64,000 nt of DNA from the IMG/VR virus record IMGVR_UViG_3300046328_000221, positions 1 to 64,000 of that record; one strand, written 5' to 3'. The stretch is from a virus. The position numbers were made by a program, and so were the translations under genes. The notes beneath the pieces are model-generated. The model saw nothing but the letters and a program-made list of their open reading frames with translations. It searched no databases and was not told where the DNA came from. Of this stretch, positions 35,794 to 44,710 are shown piece after piece (the first letter of the stretch is position 1; each line of letters opens with the position of its first letter).

Positions 35794-36464
35794 TGCTAAG
35801 ACTTGACGATAAACAATTTTTTAGAGAGATGAATAATATCATGGAATACTCTGTAGGGTATCTAGATGGAATTCATCAGGGTAAACAAAAGTTTCTTGGA
35901 AGCATTGGTAGCAGTGTGATTGAGACACTAAAGACATACATAGACTCAAGTGCAAGAGTTGATCCCCAAATGTTGCACCATGTCTATGAATGGAATCAAA
36001 CAGGCAGCCCCTCAGCAAGATTATTTGATATTGAATATACTATTAGTAATTTAGGATTATCTTTTAAATCAAGCTTTACCCAATCATCATCTGTCAAAGA
36101 TGGATCAACTACCCCATTCTACAATAAGGCAATGATCATGGAAAATGGTATCCCAGTTACCATTAAGCCAAAGAATGCTAGTATCCTATCCTTCAATGTT
36201 GATGGAGAACAGGTTTTTACAAAGGGACCAATTGAGGTTTCAAATCCAGGTGGTGACATGGTTCAAGGAAGTTTTGAGAACGTCTTTGATGAATTCTTTA
36301 ATAGATATTTCACACAGGCATTCCTTTCTTCAAGTGGAATATCTTCATATCTAAAGAGTCCAGTTTTATATAAAAAGAATTTAGTAGCAGGCAAGTCATT
36401 AGGCAAGTCTGCTGGAGTATCTACAGGATACCGCTGGATCGCTAACGCAGGAGTTGTTATTTAA
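35793..36464 (+). CDS. neck / tail completion protein, gp10-like (223 aa)
   Basis: MLRLDDKQFFREMNNIMEYS then an alpha/beta domain with LHHVYEWNQTGSPSARLFDI (about 61-80), a block seen in HK97 gp10-type tail completion proteins of long-tailed phages. Position supports the call. Confidence 0.65.
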   Translation: MLRLDDKQFFREMNNIMEYSVGYLDGIHQGKQKFLGSIGSSVIETLKTYIDSSARVDPQMLHHVYEWNQTGSPSARLFDIEYTISNLGLSFKSSFTQSSSVKDGSTTPFYNKAMIMENGIPVTIKPKNASILSFNVDGEQVFTKGPIEVSNPGGDMVQGSFENVFDEFFNRYFTQAFLSSSGISSYLKSPVLYKKNLVAGKSLGKSAGVSTGYRWIANAGVVI

Positions 36465-37024
36465 TGGCTATTTACTATCCACCAGCATTTATTAATGCAT
36501 ATCTTCAAGACAAGATAAACGAGCACTTCACTGAAAATCCAATAGCTGGATTTGACCCAAGTGTTCTAAATCCAAGCAAAACTTTCCCATTCTTTCCAAC
36601 AACCCCAACGGATATAAACTCACTATTTGAGACATTCTCAACTGGAAATGGCCAGTTTGCGGTATTTGACAGAATGTTTAAAATGCGTAGATTACCATTC
36701 CCACACATAAAGTCAGAGCAGTTACTATACTACTTCTATGCTACTGGAACAAACCCAATCCCATTTATGGTTGAGATTGCTCAAAAGGTACAGGACCTAC
36801 TTGATAGCGAAGATGAGTCTGCACAGGATCTAAATGACTGGGCAAAGGCCAAGCAGTCATCATCCACCCCACTTACTGATGACAACGGAGTAAAGCTTCC
36901 GCTGCCATTCTTCCACAGAATCAAGGTCTATCAATTACAGGAAACTAGGGATGTAGTCAACTTTGGAACTGCCAGAACCTTTGCTGGTAATAAGATGATT
37001 ATTGACTATGACTGGCATAAGTAA
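36464..37024 (+). CDS. tail terminator protein (186 aa)
   Basis: MAIYYPPAFINAYLQDKINE, FDRMFKMRRLPFPHIKSEQL, and AQKVQDLLDSEDE..., ending ARTFAGNKMIIDYDWHK. The closing 'NKMIIDYDWHK' and central 'PHIKSEQLLYYFYA' are familiar from actinophage tail terminators. It lies just upstream of the tail tube gene. Confidence 0.75.
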   Translation: MAIYYPPAFINAYLQDKINEHFTENPIAGFDPSVLNPSKTFPFFPTTPTDINSLFETFSTGNGQFAVFDRMFKMRRLPFPHIKSEQLLYYFYATGTNPIPFMVEIAQKVQDLLDSEDESAQDLNDWAKAKQSSSTPLTDDNGVKLPLPFFHRIKVYQLQETRDVVNFGTARTFAGNKMIIDYDWHK

Positions 37025-37099
37025 TAGTTTAAAAAAGCTGTTATACTTAGTTTGAGGAAACACGCCCATTATTTCTATAGAAAAAAGAGGTGAAAAAAT

Positions 37100-37744
37100 A
37101 TGCCATATACACGTGGTTCAAGTACCAACATTATAGTTGGTGCTGCAGCACTATTTACATACGAGGCAGGGACTCTAACAGAGGCTGACCTACCAGCGTA
37201 TGCAAATGGTGTTTCATACAAGGATACTCTGACAGCAGATACAGATTTCCGTAACGTTGGATATACAAGTAATGGTCTAGAGCTTATGTTCCAGCCTGAC
37301 TTCGGAGAAGTTAGAGTTGATCAGGTTCTTGATGTTGCTAAGTTGTACAAGCAGGGTATGCAGGTTAACCTAAATACCACATTTGCTGAATCAACACTAG
37401 AAAACCTATTGTTTGCAATTGCAGGAAAAGATGAAGATCTTACTTCAGCAACTGGAACAGGTATTGGTGCAGGCTCAAGCCAGCTAAACCTATCAGCAGG
37501 AGACATCGGAGAATGTCCTGTTGAGCGTGGTCTAGTTGCAGTTGGTCCAGGTACAGGAGACTGTGCAGTTGGATCTTCTAAGGAACGAGTTTATGCTGCT
37601 TACCGTGCGTTGTCAATTGAGAGCGTAACAGTATCAGCCAAGCGTGACGAAGCAACTCAGTTTGCAGTGTCATTCCGCTTGCTACCAAATGACACAGCTT
37701 CATACGGTAAGATCGTTGATCGTACCATCCCAGCTGCATCATAA
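37100..37744 (+). CDS. major tail tube protein (214 aa)
   Basis: MPYTRGSSTNIIVGAAALFT, then VGYTSNGLELMFQPDFGEVR and DVAKLYKQGMQVNLNTTFAES match the tube proteins of long-tailed actinophages (beta-sandwich that stacks into hexameric rings). GAGG ribosome site 8 nt upstream; TGTTATACT promoter about 55 nt upstream; terminator after it. Such separate control fits a very abundant protein. Confidence 0.88.
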   Translation: MPYTRGSSTNIIVGAAALFTYEAGTLTEADLPAYANGVSYKDTLTADTDFRNVGYTSNGLELMFQPDFGEVRVDQVLDVAKLYKQGMQVNLNTTFAESTLENLLFAIAGKDEDLTSATGTGIGAGSSQLNLSAGDIGECPVERGLVAVGPGTGDCAVGSSKERVYAAYRALSIESVTVSAKRDEATQFAVSFRLLPNDTASYGKIVDRTIPAAS

Positions 37745-37764
37745 TCTACAACTTAATACTGCAG

Positions 37765-37800
37765 AACCGTCTAGTTTAACTACTAGGCGGTTTTGTTTTT
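37765..37800 (+). terminator. intrinsic terminator after the tail tube gene
   Basis: AACCG-T-CTAGT ... ACTAG-G-CGGTT stem with TTTTGTTTTT. Confidence 0.9.
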
Positions 37801-37802
37801 GG

Positions 37803-37808
37803 TATACT
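37803..37808 (+). promoter_or_regulatory. extended -10 promoter, leaderless start
   Basis: TGGTATACT embedded in the terminator T-tract edge; ATG 6 nt downstream at 37815. Confidence 0.75.
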
Positions 37809-37814
37809 TATAGG

Positions 37815-38504
37815 ATGGCCACAGAAGTATACAAATCAGCAACGGTACATCTAATAGATGGTACTGAGCTATACATTACCCCATTAAAAATAAAATACTT
37901 ACGTGAAGTCATGGACACCTTTGAAGCGGTAAAAAGATCAAAGAATGATAACGAAGCTATTTCCTGGCTGTCTGAATGTACCAGAATAGCCATGAAGCAA
38001 TACTACCCTAAGATAAAGACAATAGAGGATTTAGAAGATAGCGTTGATATTGAAACACTGTATAGGATATTGGATATTGCTGCAGGAATAAAGATAGACC
38101 AGGAAAAGACAGAAGAGACAGTACAAGAGCAAGCAGCAGAAAGCGGTCCTGGCTGGGAAAAGTTTGATCTAGCAAAGCTGGAGTCTGAGGTATTTTTGCT
38201 GGGTATCTGGAAAGATTACGAAGAACTAGAAGCATCTCTATCAATGCCAGAGCTATCTGCTATTTTGGAATCAAAAAGAGATTTAGATTATAAAGAAAAG
38301 AGATTTCTAGCAAGTATCCAAGGAGTTGATCTTGATGAACAGACTGGAAATAACGAACCAAATGCCTGGGAAAAGATGAAGGCCAAAGTATTCAGCAATG
38401 GTAAAACAGAAAATCCAAATGATGTAGTATCTCTACAAGGACAGAATGCAGTAAAAGCTGGTTTTGGTATTGGCATGGGATTAGACTACGAAGATCTTGG
38501 ATAA
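37815..38504 (+). CDS. tail assembly chaperone, long form (229 aa)
   Basis: N-terminal domain (about 1-95: VHLIDGTELYITPLKIKYLR ... YRILDIAAGIKI) plus C-terminal domain (about 115-229: KFDLAKLESEVFLLGIWKDY ... FLASIQGVDLD). This is the architecture of the frameshifted G-T chaperone of other long-tailed phages, which coats the tape measure during tail assembly. Here both domains are in one continuous frame. The start at 37815 is set by the leaderless promoter. Confidence 0.8.
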   Translation: MATEVYKSATVHLIDGTELYITPLKIKYLREVMDTFEAVKRSKNDNEAISWLSECTRIAMKQYYPKIKTIEDLEDSVDIETLYRILDIAAGIKIDQEKTEETVQEQAAESGPGWEKFDLAKLESEVFLLGIWKDYEELEASLSMPELSAILESKRDLDYKEKRFLASIQGVDLDEQTGNNEPNAWEKMKAKVFSNGKTENPNDVVSLQGQNAVKAGFGIGMGLDYEDLG

Positions 38505-38520
38505 AATAAGTTATTTATGC

Positions 38521-38526
38521 TATAAT
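38521..38526 (+). promoter_or_regulatory. extended -10 promoter
   Basis: TGCTATAAT; AGGAGG ribosome site follows before 38555. Confidence 0.65.
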
Positions 38527-38554
38527 TGATTAACCTAACAGGAGGAAAAATAAA

Positions 38555-38872
38555 ATGGCAACAACAACGCACCAAGAAAAAACAATCGTATTGTTTGATG
38601 GACAAGAAATCAAAATTAGACCACTAAAAATTTCACTTTTACGTGAATTCCTAAAGACATTTGAGGCTATCGAAGAAATTTCTGAAGATAACGACAAGTC
38701 TATGGATGAGCTTATTAAGTGTGTACAGATTGCTTTTAAGCAGTACAAACCAGAATTGGCAGAAGATGCCAAGGCACTGGAAGATCTACTAGATCTACCA
38801 ACTGTCTATGAGATTATTGGAGAAGCATCTGGAAACAGACTAGGTGATTCATCTCTATTGAATAATCTATAA
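38555..38872 (+). CDS. tail assembly chaperone, short form (105 aa)
   Basis: KTIVLFDGQEIKIRPLKISL, then LREFLKTFEAIEEISEDND and YEIIGEASGNRL align along their whole length with the N-terminal domain of the gene upstream. It corresponds to the unframeshifted G product. Strong AGGAGG ribosome site and separate promoter would allow the higher level that G normally has over G-T. Confidence 0.8.
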   Translation: MATTTHQEKTIVLFDGQEIKIRPLKISLLREFLKTFEAIEEISEDNDKSMDELIKCVQIAFKQYKPELAEDAKALEDLLDLPTVYEIIGEASGNRLGDSSLLNNL

Positions 38873-38894
38873 AATGTAAAGAGGGTGTATATGA

Positions 38895-41800
38895 ATGGCT
38901 GAAGATATTCAGTCCAACATTAGAGTCAATATTGACACTAATCAAGCTTTGGCAAACATTAAACTTTTGCAAAGAGAGCTTTCAGCCTTTCATACATCTT
39001 TTGCTAAGGGGTCAGCCACTGCCGTTGCTGCCTCAAGACAATTTCAGCAAGAGTTAATTAATGATGTTAACGCCACTGGAAAATTTAGTGCCCAATTCAA
39101 AACGGTAAAAACCTCTACAGAATCTTTCACTACAGCCCTTGAAAAGAACAAGCTCTCAATGGGAGAGTACTTCCGCTATGCTGGTGGAGCATCAAGATCA
39201 TTTGGAAAGCTCTTCAAAACAGAGTTTGACACTATAAATAAGGTAGCTCGTGAACGTGTTAAAGACCTTCAAACCCAATATATCAAGATGGGTCGTGACG
39301 CAAACGGGGCAATGAAGGCTATTGCTATTCGTCCACTTACTCTAGATATGGAGAGTCTAGGAACAAAAACAGCAATTGCAGCACAGAAACAGGCATTGCT
39401 GAATCAGCTTCTAAAACAAGGATCTACGAATCTTCTAAACTTCGGTAAGAATACCCAGTGGGCTGGTCGTCAGCTTATGATTGGTTTTACTATTCCACTA
39501 ACAATGCTAGGTACTGCTGCTGCCAAAACCTTCATGGACATGGAAAAGCAAGCAATTGCGTTTAAGCGTGTTTATGGAGATATGCTTACAACATCTTCGG
39601 AAACAGAAAAGGCCCTAAAGGATGTTCAAAATCTTGCAGTTGAGTTTACAAAGTATGGAGTAGCAGTAGCAGATACCATGGAGCTTGCGGCAAAGGCAGC
39701 AGCGACAGGCAAGACTGGTGCAGACCTTATTGCTCAAGTAAGCCAGGCGACTAGGCTATCTGTTCTTGGTGGAGTAGATCAGCAGCAAGCACTTGAGGCA
39801 ACTATATCTTTGACAGATGCATTTGGAACATCTGCAGATGCCTTAGCTGGAAAAATTAACTTCCTTAACGCAGTTGAAAACCAGACTGTAACATCTATTG
39901 AGGACCTAACAATAGCTATTCCAAAAGCTGGTCCAGTTGTAAAGCAGCTTGGTGGAAACGTTGAAGACCTAACCTTCTTCCTTACAGCAATGCGTGAGGG
40001 TGGGATTAACGCATCAGAAGGTGCTAACGCCCTTAAGTCTGGTCTTGCATCTATGATTAACCCAACAGCAAAGGCATCTGAATTCCTTGCTGGATTTGGG
40101 GTAAATCTAAAAGGTATTGTAGAGGCAAATAAGGGAGACGTCAAGTCAACAGTCATTGAGTTTGCAAAAGCTTTAGACACACTTGATCCACTAAATCGTG
40201 CTCGTGCTATTGAGCAACTATTTGGCAAGTTTCAATTTTCTCGTATTTCTACATTGTTTAAGAATGTAATAGATGAGGGAACTCAGGCAGGCAGAGTTCT
40301 TGAATTAACAAATACATCAAACATTCAACTTGCAGCATTGTCACAAAAAGAGTTGCAGAGAATATCAGAGTCTCCAATGTTTAAATTTCAAAAGGCTGTA
40401 GAAGACCTAAAGAAGTCATTGGCCCCAGTTGGAGAAGAATTCCTGAAGGCAGTAACGCCACTGATTAATTTTGGAACAGATGTCTTAAAAAAGTTTAATG
40501 ATCTTGACTCAGGAGCAAAAGCCTTCATTACGAATCTTATTGGAGGTCTGGGAGTTGTTGGTCCAGTAGCCCTGATGACGTTTGGTCTATTGGCTAACGG
40601 AATTGCAAACCTTATCAAAGGCTTTGTGTTTATTAAAAATGTATTCAATAGAGCTGGAACTGCATCAACAGAGCTAGGCCAACAAACAGCATACATGTCT
40701 GCTGCTCAGATTGAGGCTTCGGCAGTTGCAGCATCTTTAAATCAAACACACAGCAAGCTTATACAGACATTTAACTTAGAAGCAGGAGCACTAAACTCAC
40801 TAACAACAGCGTACAATCGCTCACTATCCTCAATGTCTGCCTTCACTGGTGTTCCAAGAGGAACTGGAAAGTCAACAAAGAAGTTTGCTGCTGGAGGGAT
40901 GGTTCCAGGGTCTGGCAGTGGAGACATTGTTCCATCATTGCTTACCCCTGGCGAATTTGTTGTAAACAAAAAGGCTGCAAGTCAAAACATGCTGGCACTA
41001 AATGCTCTAAATTCTGGTAAAATTTCTAGGTTCGCAAGGGGTGGCAGAGTTGGCTCTGGACCATCTGGCCGTGTTGGAAAATCGCTAATAACTCTACCAA
41101 TTGACTATAAGACAAATGTCTCGAATCAATCTGGTGCATTGAATATGTCAGACATCACGCCAGATGCAGCATCACTATCATACATGTATGCAGATGAAAT
41201 ACTTAAGCAGTCTAAGACCTCTGCTGGAGCAGTTTCTAGAGAGATAATCCAGTGGGAGCAAATAAATAAAAAAGCTATCGATGAGGCGACAAATGCAGTG
41301 AATGCTGGAACCCCTGCTGCAGAGGCCTTTAAAGATCTATCAGACAAATTTGTTTCTGATATGGAATCTGCAAATGGTCCAGTAAAGAAGTTTTCAGATA
41401 CTGCTAGATCAATGCTACCACAAATTGAGGCAGATTTTAGAGAGGCACAGGCAGCAGCAAACTCAATGGGCCTAAATCTTAGGTCTGGAGCAGATACCGC
41501 AAAACTAGCAGAAAAAATGCCGAACAATCTCCTAGCTCAGGGAATGAATACCCCAGGAAACTTTGGAAGACTGTCTAGGGTTAGGGGGGCAGCAGCACAG
41601 ATATTCGGAGGCGGTAGCAAGAACTTTGGAAAAACTGGCACTCCAGCATTTATGATGACAAAGGGTCTAGATACAAAGTCTATAGCCTATGGAACTATGA
41701 TGACTCAAGAGCACATAGCTGTAACAAAGCTTCAGGAAGAAAACAGAAAAGCTCTAGCTGGAATAAGAACCCAAACAACCAAATTTGCCCAAGCAGTTCC

Positions 41801-44030
41801 AAAAGAAACCGTTTCCGCAATAGAAGAAGTCACTCGTCAGGCATCTCCATCTAAAGAAGCATATAATGCTGGAGCAAACATTGGTATTGGTGCAATAAAT
41901 GGTATCAAGTCAACTCAAGGACAAGCAGTTACAGCTGGAGAATCTCTTGCAACAGCTACCCAATCTGGAGCTAGACGTGCATCTCAGGGACAGACAAACT
42001 ATGATCTACTAAACCTTCCAATGCAGGGACCAGCAAAACCAACATTTAGACAAAAGGTTGGATCAAAGATTAGTTCTGGCATAAGGTCAGCAGCCAACAT
42101 GAAAGTCGGAGACTTGTCTGGTGGAAAGCTGGCTGGTCTTGGTGCAGCAGCATCTATGGCAACATTTGCTCTATCTGGAATGGGCGGCACAGTTGGACAA
42201 GTAGCAAACGCCATTCTTCCAGTCGTGAGCATTTTTAGCTTACTTGGCCCGCTGTTGACTGGTTTTGCAGCATCTCTAGGATTAGCCTCATTACCACTAC
42301 TACCGATAATTGCTGGTCTTGCTGGCTTAGCAGCAGTTGTTGGGGTATCAGCATTTGCTATAAACCAAGCGAATGAAGCTAAGAAAAAAGAATTAGAACA
42401 AATTAATGCTTCAGCAGACGCATACAAGTATGCAACAAAGGCAGTATCAGAATTTGCAACTTTGAGTGGTACGGCCACCAAGCCAACGCTAATGGATCTT
42501 TCCAAAGAAAGCTTTAAGTCTGATGTAACTGGAAAAAACCTAAATGATATTCAAACACTTTTGGCAAGCGATGAGTTTACTAATCCAGAATCTCAAATAT
42601 TTAAAATGATTACGGCTCTTAAAAAAACTACTGACGTTCAAGCAAAGGCTTTTGTTTCAGCATATGCTCAGCAACTAGTTGCTTCTGGAATAGGGGAAGC
42701 CGAAGTTGATGCTAGCATTAAGGCAATTCAATCAGCAGCAGGCAAAAAAGATTTAAATATAGATTTTGCATCAGTTAATATAAATACCAAGACTGGAAGA
42801 GAAAATCTTCTTAAATCTATTGAGGAAGCTACATCAAATATTACAAAAAACAAAAAGCTAAAAAGAAGAGATGGAACAACTGTTCTAGATCCTATAGCGA
42901 CCGCAAAAAGAACAGCCGATGTAAAGTCAGCAGCATCTGCATTATCATTCTCGTTTGCAAATATTAACTCTCAGTTCTCAACTGGTGCAATATCGGGCAA
43001 TGTCTATAATTCAATGATATCGGGTATCACAAAAAGCCTCAAGGGAATGACGGACCAAGCCTTGGCTGGACGTATTCTAAAAACAATGTTTTCTGACATA
43101 AGCCCTGCAGCAGCTAGCTTTGCAGCTGGCTTTGATTCCATGACAGATAAAGTAAAAATCTTTACAATAGTCTCTCTTGCAGGTGCAGATGCTTTGGCAA
43201 GTCTGCAAGACTCTTTTGCTAGAATGGGTCCAATTGCAGATCCAAAGCAAAGGGCATCTTTGATAAAGTATACTCTAGACAAATCCTTAAAAGATGCAAA
43301 AGCATTTGGAAAAGCCTTTGATAAGATTACTGGCACAGGGAGCACTGGCACTGGATCTGGAACTGGTGGGACAGTCGCAAATACCTCAGCCCTAGAAAAA
43401 CAACTTGACACATTGAAGAAAAAGCTTGAATCTCTAAGGAGTATAAATGCAGAACTCAAGAGACAGCAAGATTTTGAAATGGCTCAGCAAAAGAGAATTC
43501 AGGATATGAAGCAAGACTTTATCTCTGGTAACTACCTAGCTGCATCTATGAAGCGTCAAGAAATGGCCTATGCTCAACAGAATTATAACAAAGAGTCTGA
43601 AACCATATCTCTAGAAAAGAAGATTTCAGATCTTGAAGCACGAATTGCTGCAAAAAAGAATACTGGAAGAGCTTCTGGTGGAATGGTTTATCCAGGAATG
43701 GCTATGGGAGGACTAATCTCTGGTCCAGGAACTGGAACCTCAGACTCAATTACTGCAAAACTAAACTTTGCTAGTGGTGGTCAGATCAATGTTTCTAATG
43801 GAGAATATATCACTCGTGCTGCTTCTGTAAGACAGTATGGAACTGACTTTATGAACTCTGTAAACAATGGATCATATAATCCAGGAGCATACTCTGGCGA
43901 TTCAGTGTATAATGTTAATATGACAATTAATGGCGGTAATGCAAATGCTGATCAAATTGCATCAGCAGTAATGAAGAAACTTGATGTTATTGCTACCAAG
44001 AATAATAAGACAAACAAGGTTAGAGTTTAA
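38895..44030 (+). CDS. tape measure protein (1711 aa)
   Basis: Sets tail length; at 1.5 angstrom per residue about 255 nm. Domains: N-terminal coiled coil, then the TP901-type tape measure core (about 190-470: KNTQWAGRQLMIGFTIPLTM, AEATGKTG-like 'AAAATGKTGADLIAQVSQAT', EDLTFFLTAMREGGINASEG). A hydrophobic segment lies at about 540-585 and a longer one at about 1095-1160 (LPVVSIFSLLGPLLTGFAAS). AAGGMVPGSGSGDIVPSLLT and FASGGQINVSNGEYITRAAS are Gly-rich loops typical of these proteins. No lysozyme or peptidase domain was recognised. Confidence 0.93.
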   Translation: MAEDIQSNIRVNIDTNQALANIKLLQRELSAFHTSFAKGSATAVAASRQFQQELINDVNATGKFSAQFKTVKTSTESFTTALEKNKLSMGEYFRYAGGASRSFGKLFKTEFDTINKVARERVKDLQTQYIKMGRDANGAMKAIAIRPLTLDMESLGTKTAIAAQKQALLNQLLKQGSTNLLNFGKNTQWAGRQLMIGFTIPLTMLGTAAAKTFMDMEKQAIAFKRVYGDMLTTSSETEKALKDVQNLAVEFTKYGVAVADTMELAAKAAATGKTGADLIAQVSQATRLSVLGGVDQQQALEATISLTDAFGTSADALAGKINFLNAVENQTVTSIEDLTIAIPKAGPVVKQLGGNVEDLTFFLTAMREGGINASEGANALKSGLASMINPTAKASEFLAGFGVNLKGIVEANKGDVKSTVIEFAKALDTLDPLNRARAIEQLFGKFQFSRISTLFKNVIDEGTQAGRVLELTNTSNIQLAALSQKELQRISESPMFKFQKAVEDLKKSLAPVGEEFLKAVTPLINFGTDVLKKFNDLDSGAKAFITNLIGGLGVVGPVALMTFGLLANGIANLIKGFVFIKNVFNRAGTASTELGQQTAYMSAAQIEASAVAASLNQTHSKLIQTFNLEAGALNSLTTAYNRSLSSMSAFTGVPRGTGKSTKKFAAGGMVPGSGSGDIVPSLLTPGEFVVNKKAASQNMLALNALNSGKISRFARGGRVGSGPSGRVGKSLITLPIDYKTNVSNQSGALNMSDITPDAASLSYMYADEILKQSKTSAGAVSREIIQWEQINKKAIDEATNAVNAGTPAAEAFKDLSDKFVSDMESANGPVKKFSDTARSMLPQIEADFREAQAAANSMGLNLRSGADTAKLAEKMPNNLLAQGMNTPGNFGRLSRVRGAAAQIFGGGSKNFGKTGTPAFMMTKGLDTKSIAYGTMMTQEHIAVTKLQEENRKALAGIRTQTTKFAQAVPKETVSAIEEVTRQASPSKEAYNAGANIGIGAINGIKSTQGQAVTAGESLATATQSGARRASQGQTNYDLLNLPMQGPAKPTFRQKVGSKISSGIRSAANMKVGDLSGGKLAGLGAAASMATFALSGMGGTVGQVANAILPVVSIFSLLGPLLTGFAASLGLASLPLLPIIAGLAGLAAVVGVSAFAINQANEAKKKELEQINASADAYKYATKAVSEFATLSGTATKPTLMDLSKESFKSDVTGKNLNDIQTLLASDEFTNPESQIFKMITALKKTTDVQAKAFVSAYAQQLVASGIGEAEVDASIKAIQSAAGKKDLNIDFASVNINTKTGRENLLKSIEEATSNITKNKKLKRRDGTTVLDPIATAKRTADVKSAASALSFSFANINSQFSTGAISGNVYNSMISGITKSLKGMTDQALAGRILKTMFSDISPAAASFAAGFDSMTDKVKIFTIVSLAGADALASLQDSFARMGPIADPKQRASLIKYTLDKSLKDAKAFGKAFDKITGTGSTGTGSGTGGTVANTSALEKQLDTLKKKLESLRSINAELKRQQDFEMAQQKRIQDMKQDFISGNYLAASMKRQEMAYAQQNYNKESETISLEKKISDLEARIAAKKNTGRASGGMVYPGMAMGGLISGPGTGTSDSITAKLNFASGGQINVSNGEYITRAASVRQYGTDFMNSVNNGSYNPGAYSGDSVYNVNMTINGGNANADQIASAVMKKLDVIATKNNKTNKVRV

Positions 44031-44710
44031 TGGCATATCCAATAGAAGCTGGTATTCAGCTTGCCCTAAATAATACCCCTACAACGGCTACATATGCCTC
44101 TGATGGGGCTTTGGGTGCTACTTCTGTAGTTATTGGTGCGTCTAACTCAAATATCGTTGTAGGCCAAACTGTGACTGGTACTGGCTTTGCTGCTAATACT
44201 CTAGTTACCAGCATTGATGGAACAACTATAAACTTTTCTCCAGCCACAACTGCCCAAGTAGCTGGAACAATAACCTTTAGCACCACTTGGTATAAACTTA
44301 CAGATCACAATAGATCAGAAATTAGTATCCAGCCAGAGCTAATTGAGAAATCTCAAAGAATGGCTAATGGAACTATGCGTAAATATGTTGTAGCAAAGAA
44401 GCACAATATCTCTACATCGTGGGACTTCCTACCAGCAAAAACTATCCTAGCAGTTGATGGAAACTATGCAGCAGCATGGCTAGAAGCTTTTTATAATGCT
44501 AACTGTGGGATTCCAATTTTTGTAAAAGTTGTAAAGGCTAAAGATACTGCGGTAAGTCTAGGACAGTTGCCATTAGACTCTACATTTGCAACTGCTCAAA
44601 ACTCAAGCACAATATACGAAGTGTTCATGACTGGATTCTCAAATACAGTTAGATATAGAACAACTACATCAGACTATGTTAATATGAGCATAGAGTTTAC
44701 AGAGGTATAA
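44030..44710 (+). CDS. distal tail-like minor tail protein (226 aa)
   Basis: Follows the tape measure with TAATG coupling. Residues about 25-85 form a separate beta insert (GATSVVIGASNSNIVVGQTV), flanked by WYKLTDHNRSEISIQPELIE and NTVRYRTTTSDYVNMSIEFTEV, which look like the tail-tube-like core of distal tail (Dit) proteins. Probably a ring at the tail tip. Confidence 0.65.
   Translation: MAYPIEAGIQLALNNTPTTATYASDGALGATSVVIGASNSNIVVGQTVTGTGFAANTLVTSIDGTTINFSPATTAQVAGTITFSTTWYKLTDHNRSEISIQPELIEKSQRMANGTMRKYVVAKKHNISTSWDFLPAKTILAVDGNYAAAWLEAFYNANCGIPIFVKVVKAKDTAVSLGQLPLDSTFATAQNSSTIYEVFMTGFSNTVRYRTTTSDYVNMSIEFTEV

Noticed and set aside
39779-43459. Long antisense frames inside the tape measure gene
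   Set aside because: Composition follows the complement of a GCA/GCT-rich coding strand; no ribosome site and no conserved pattern.
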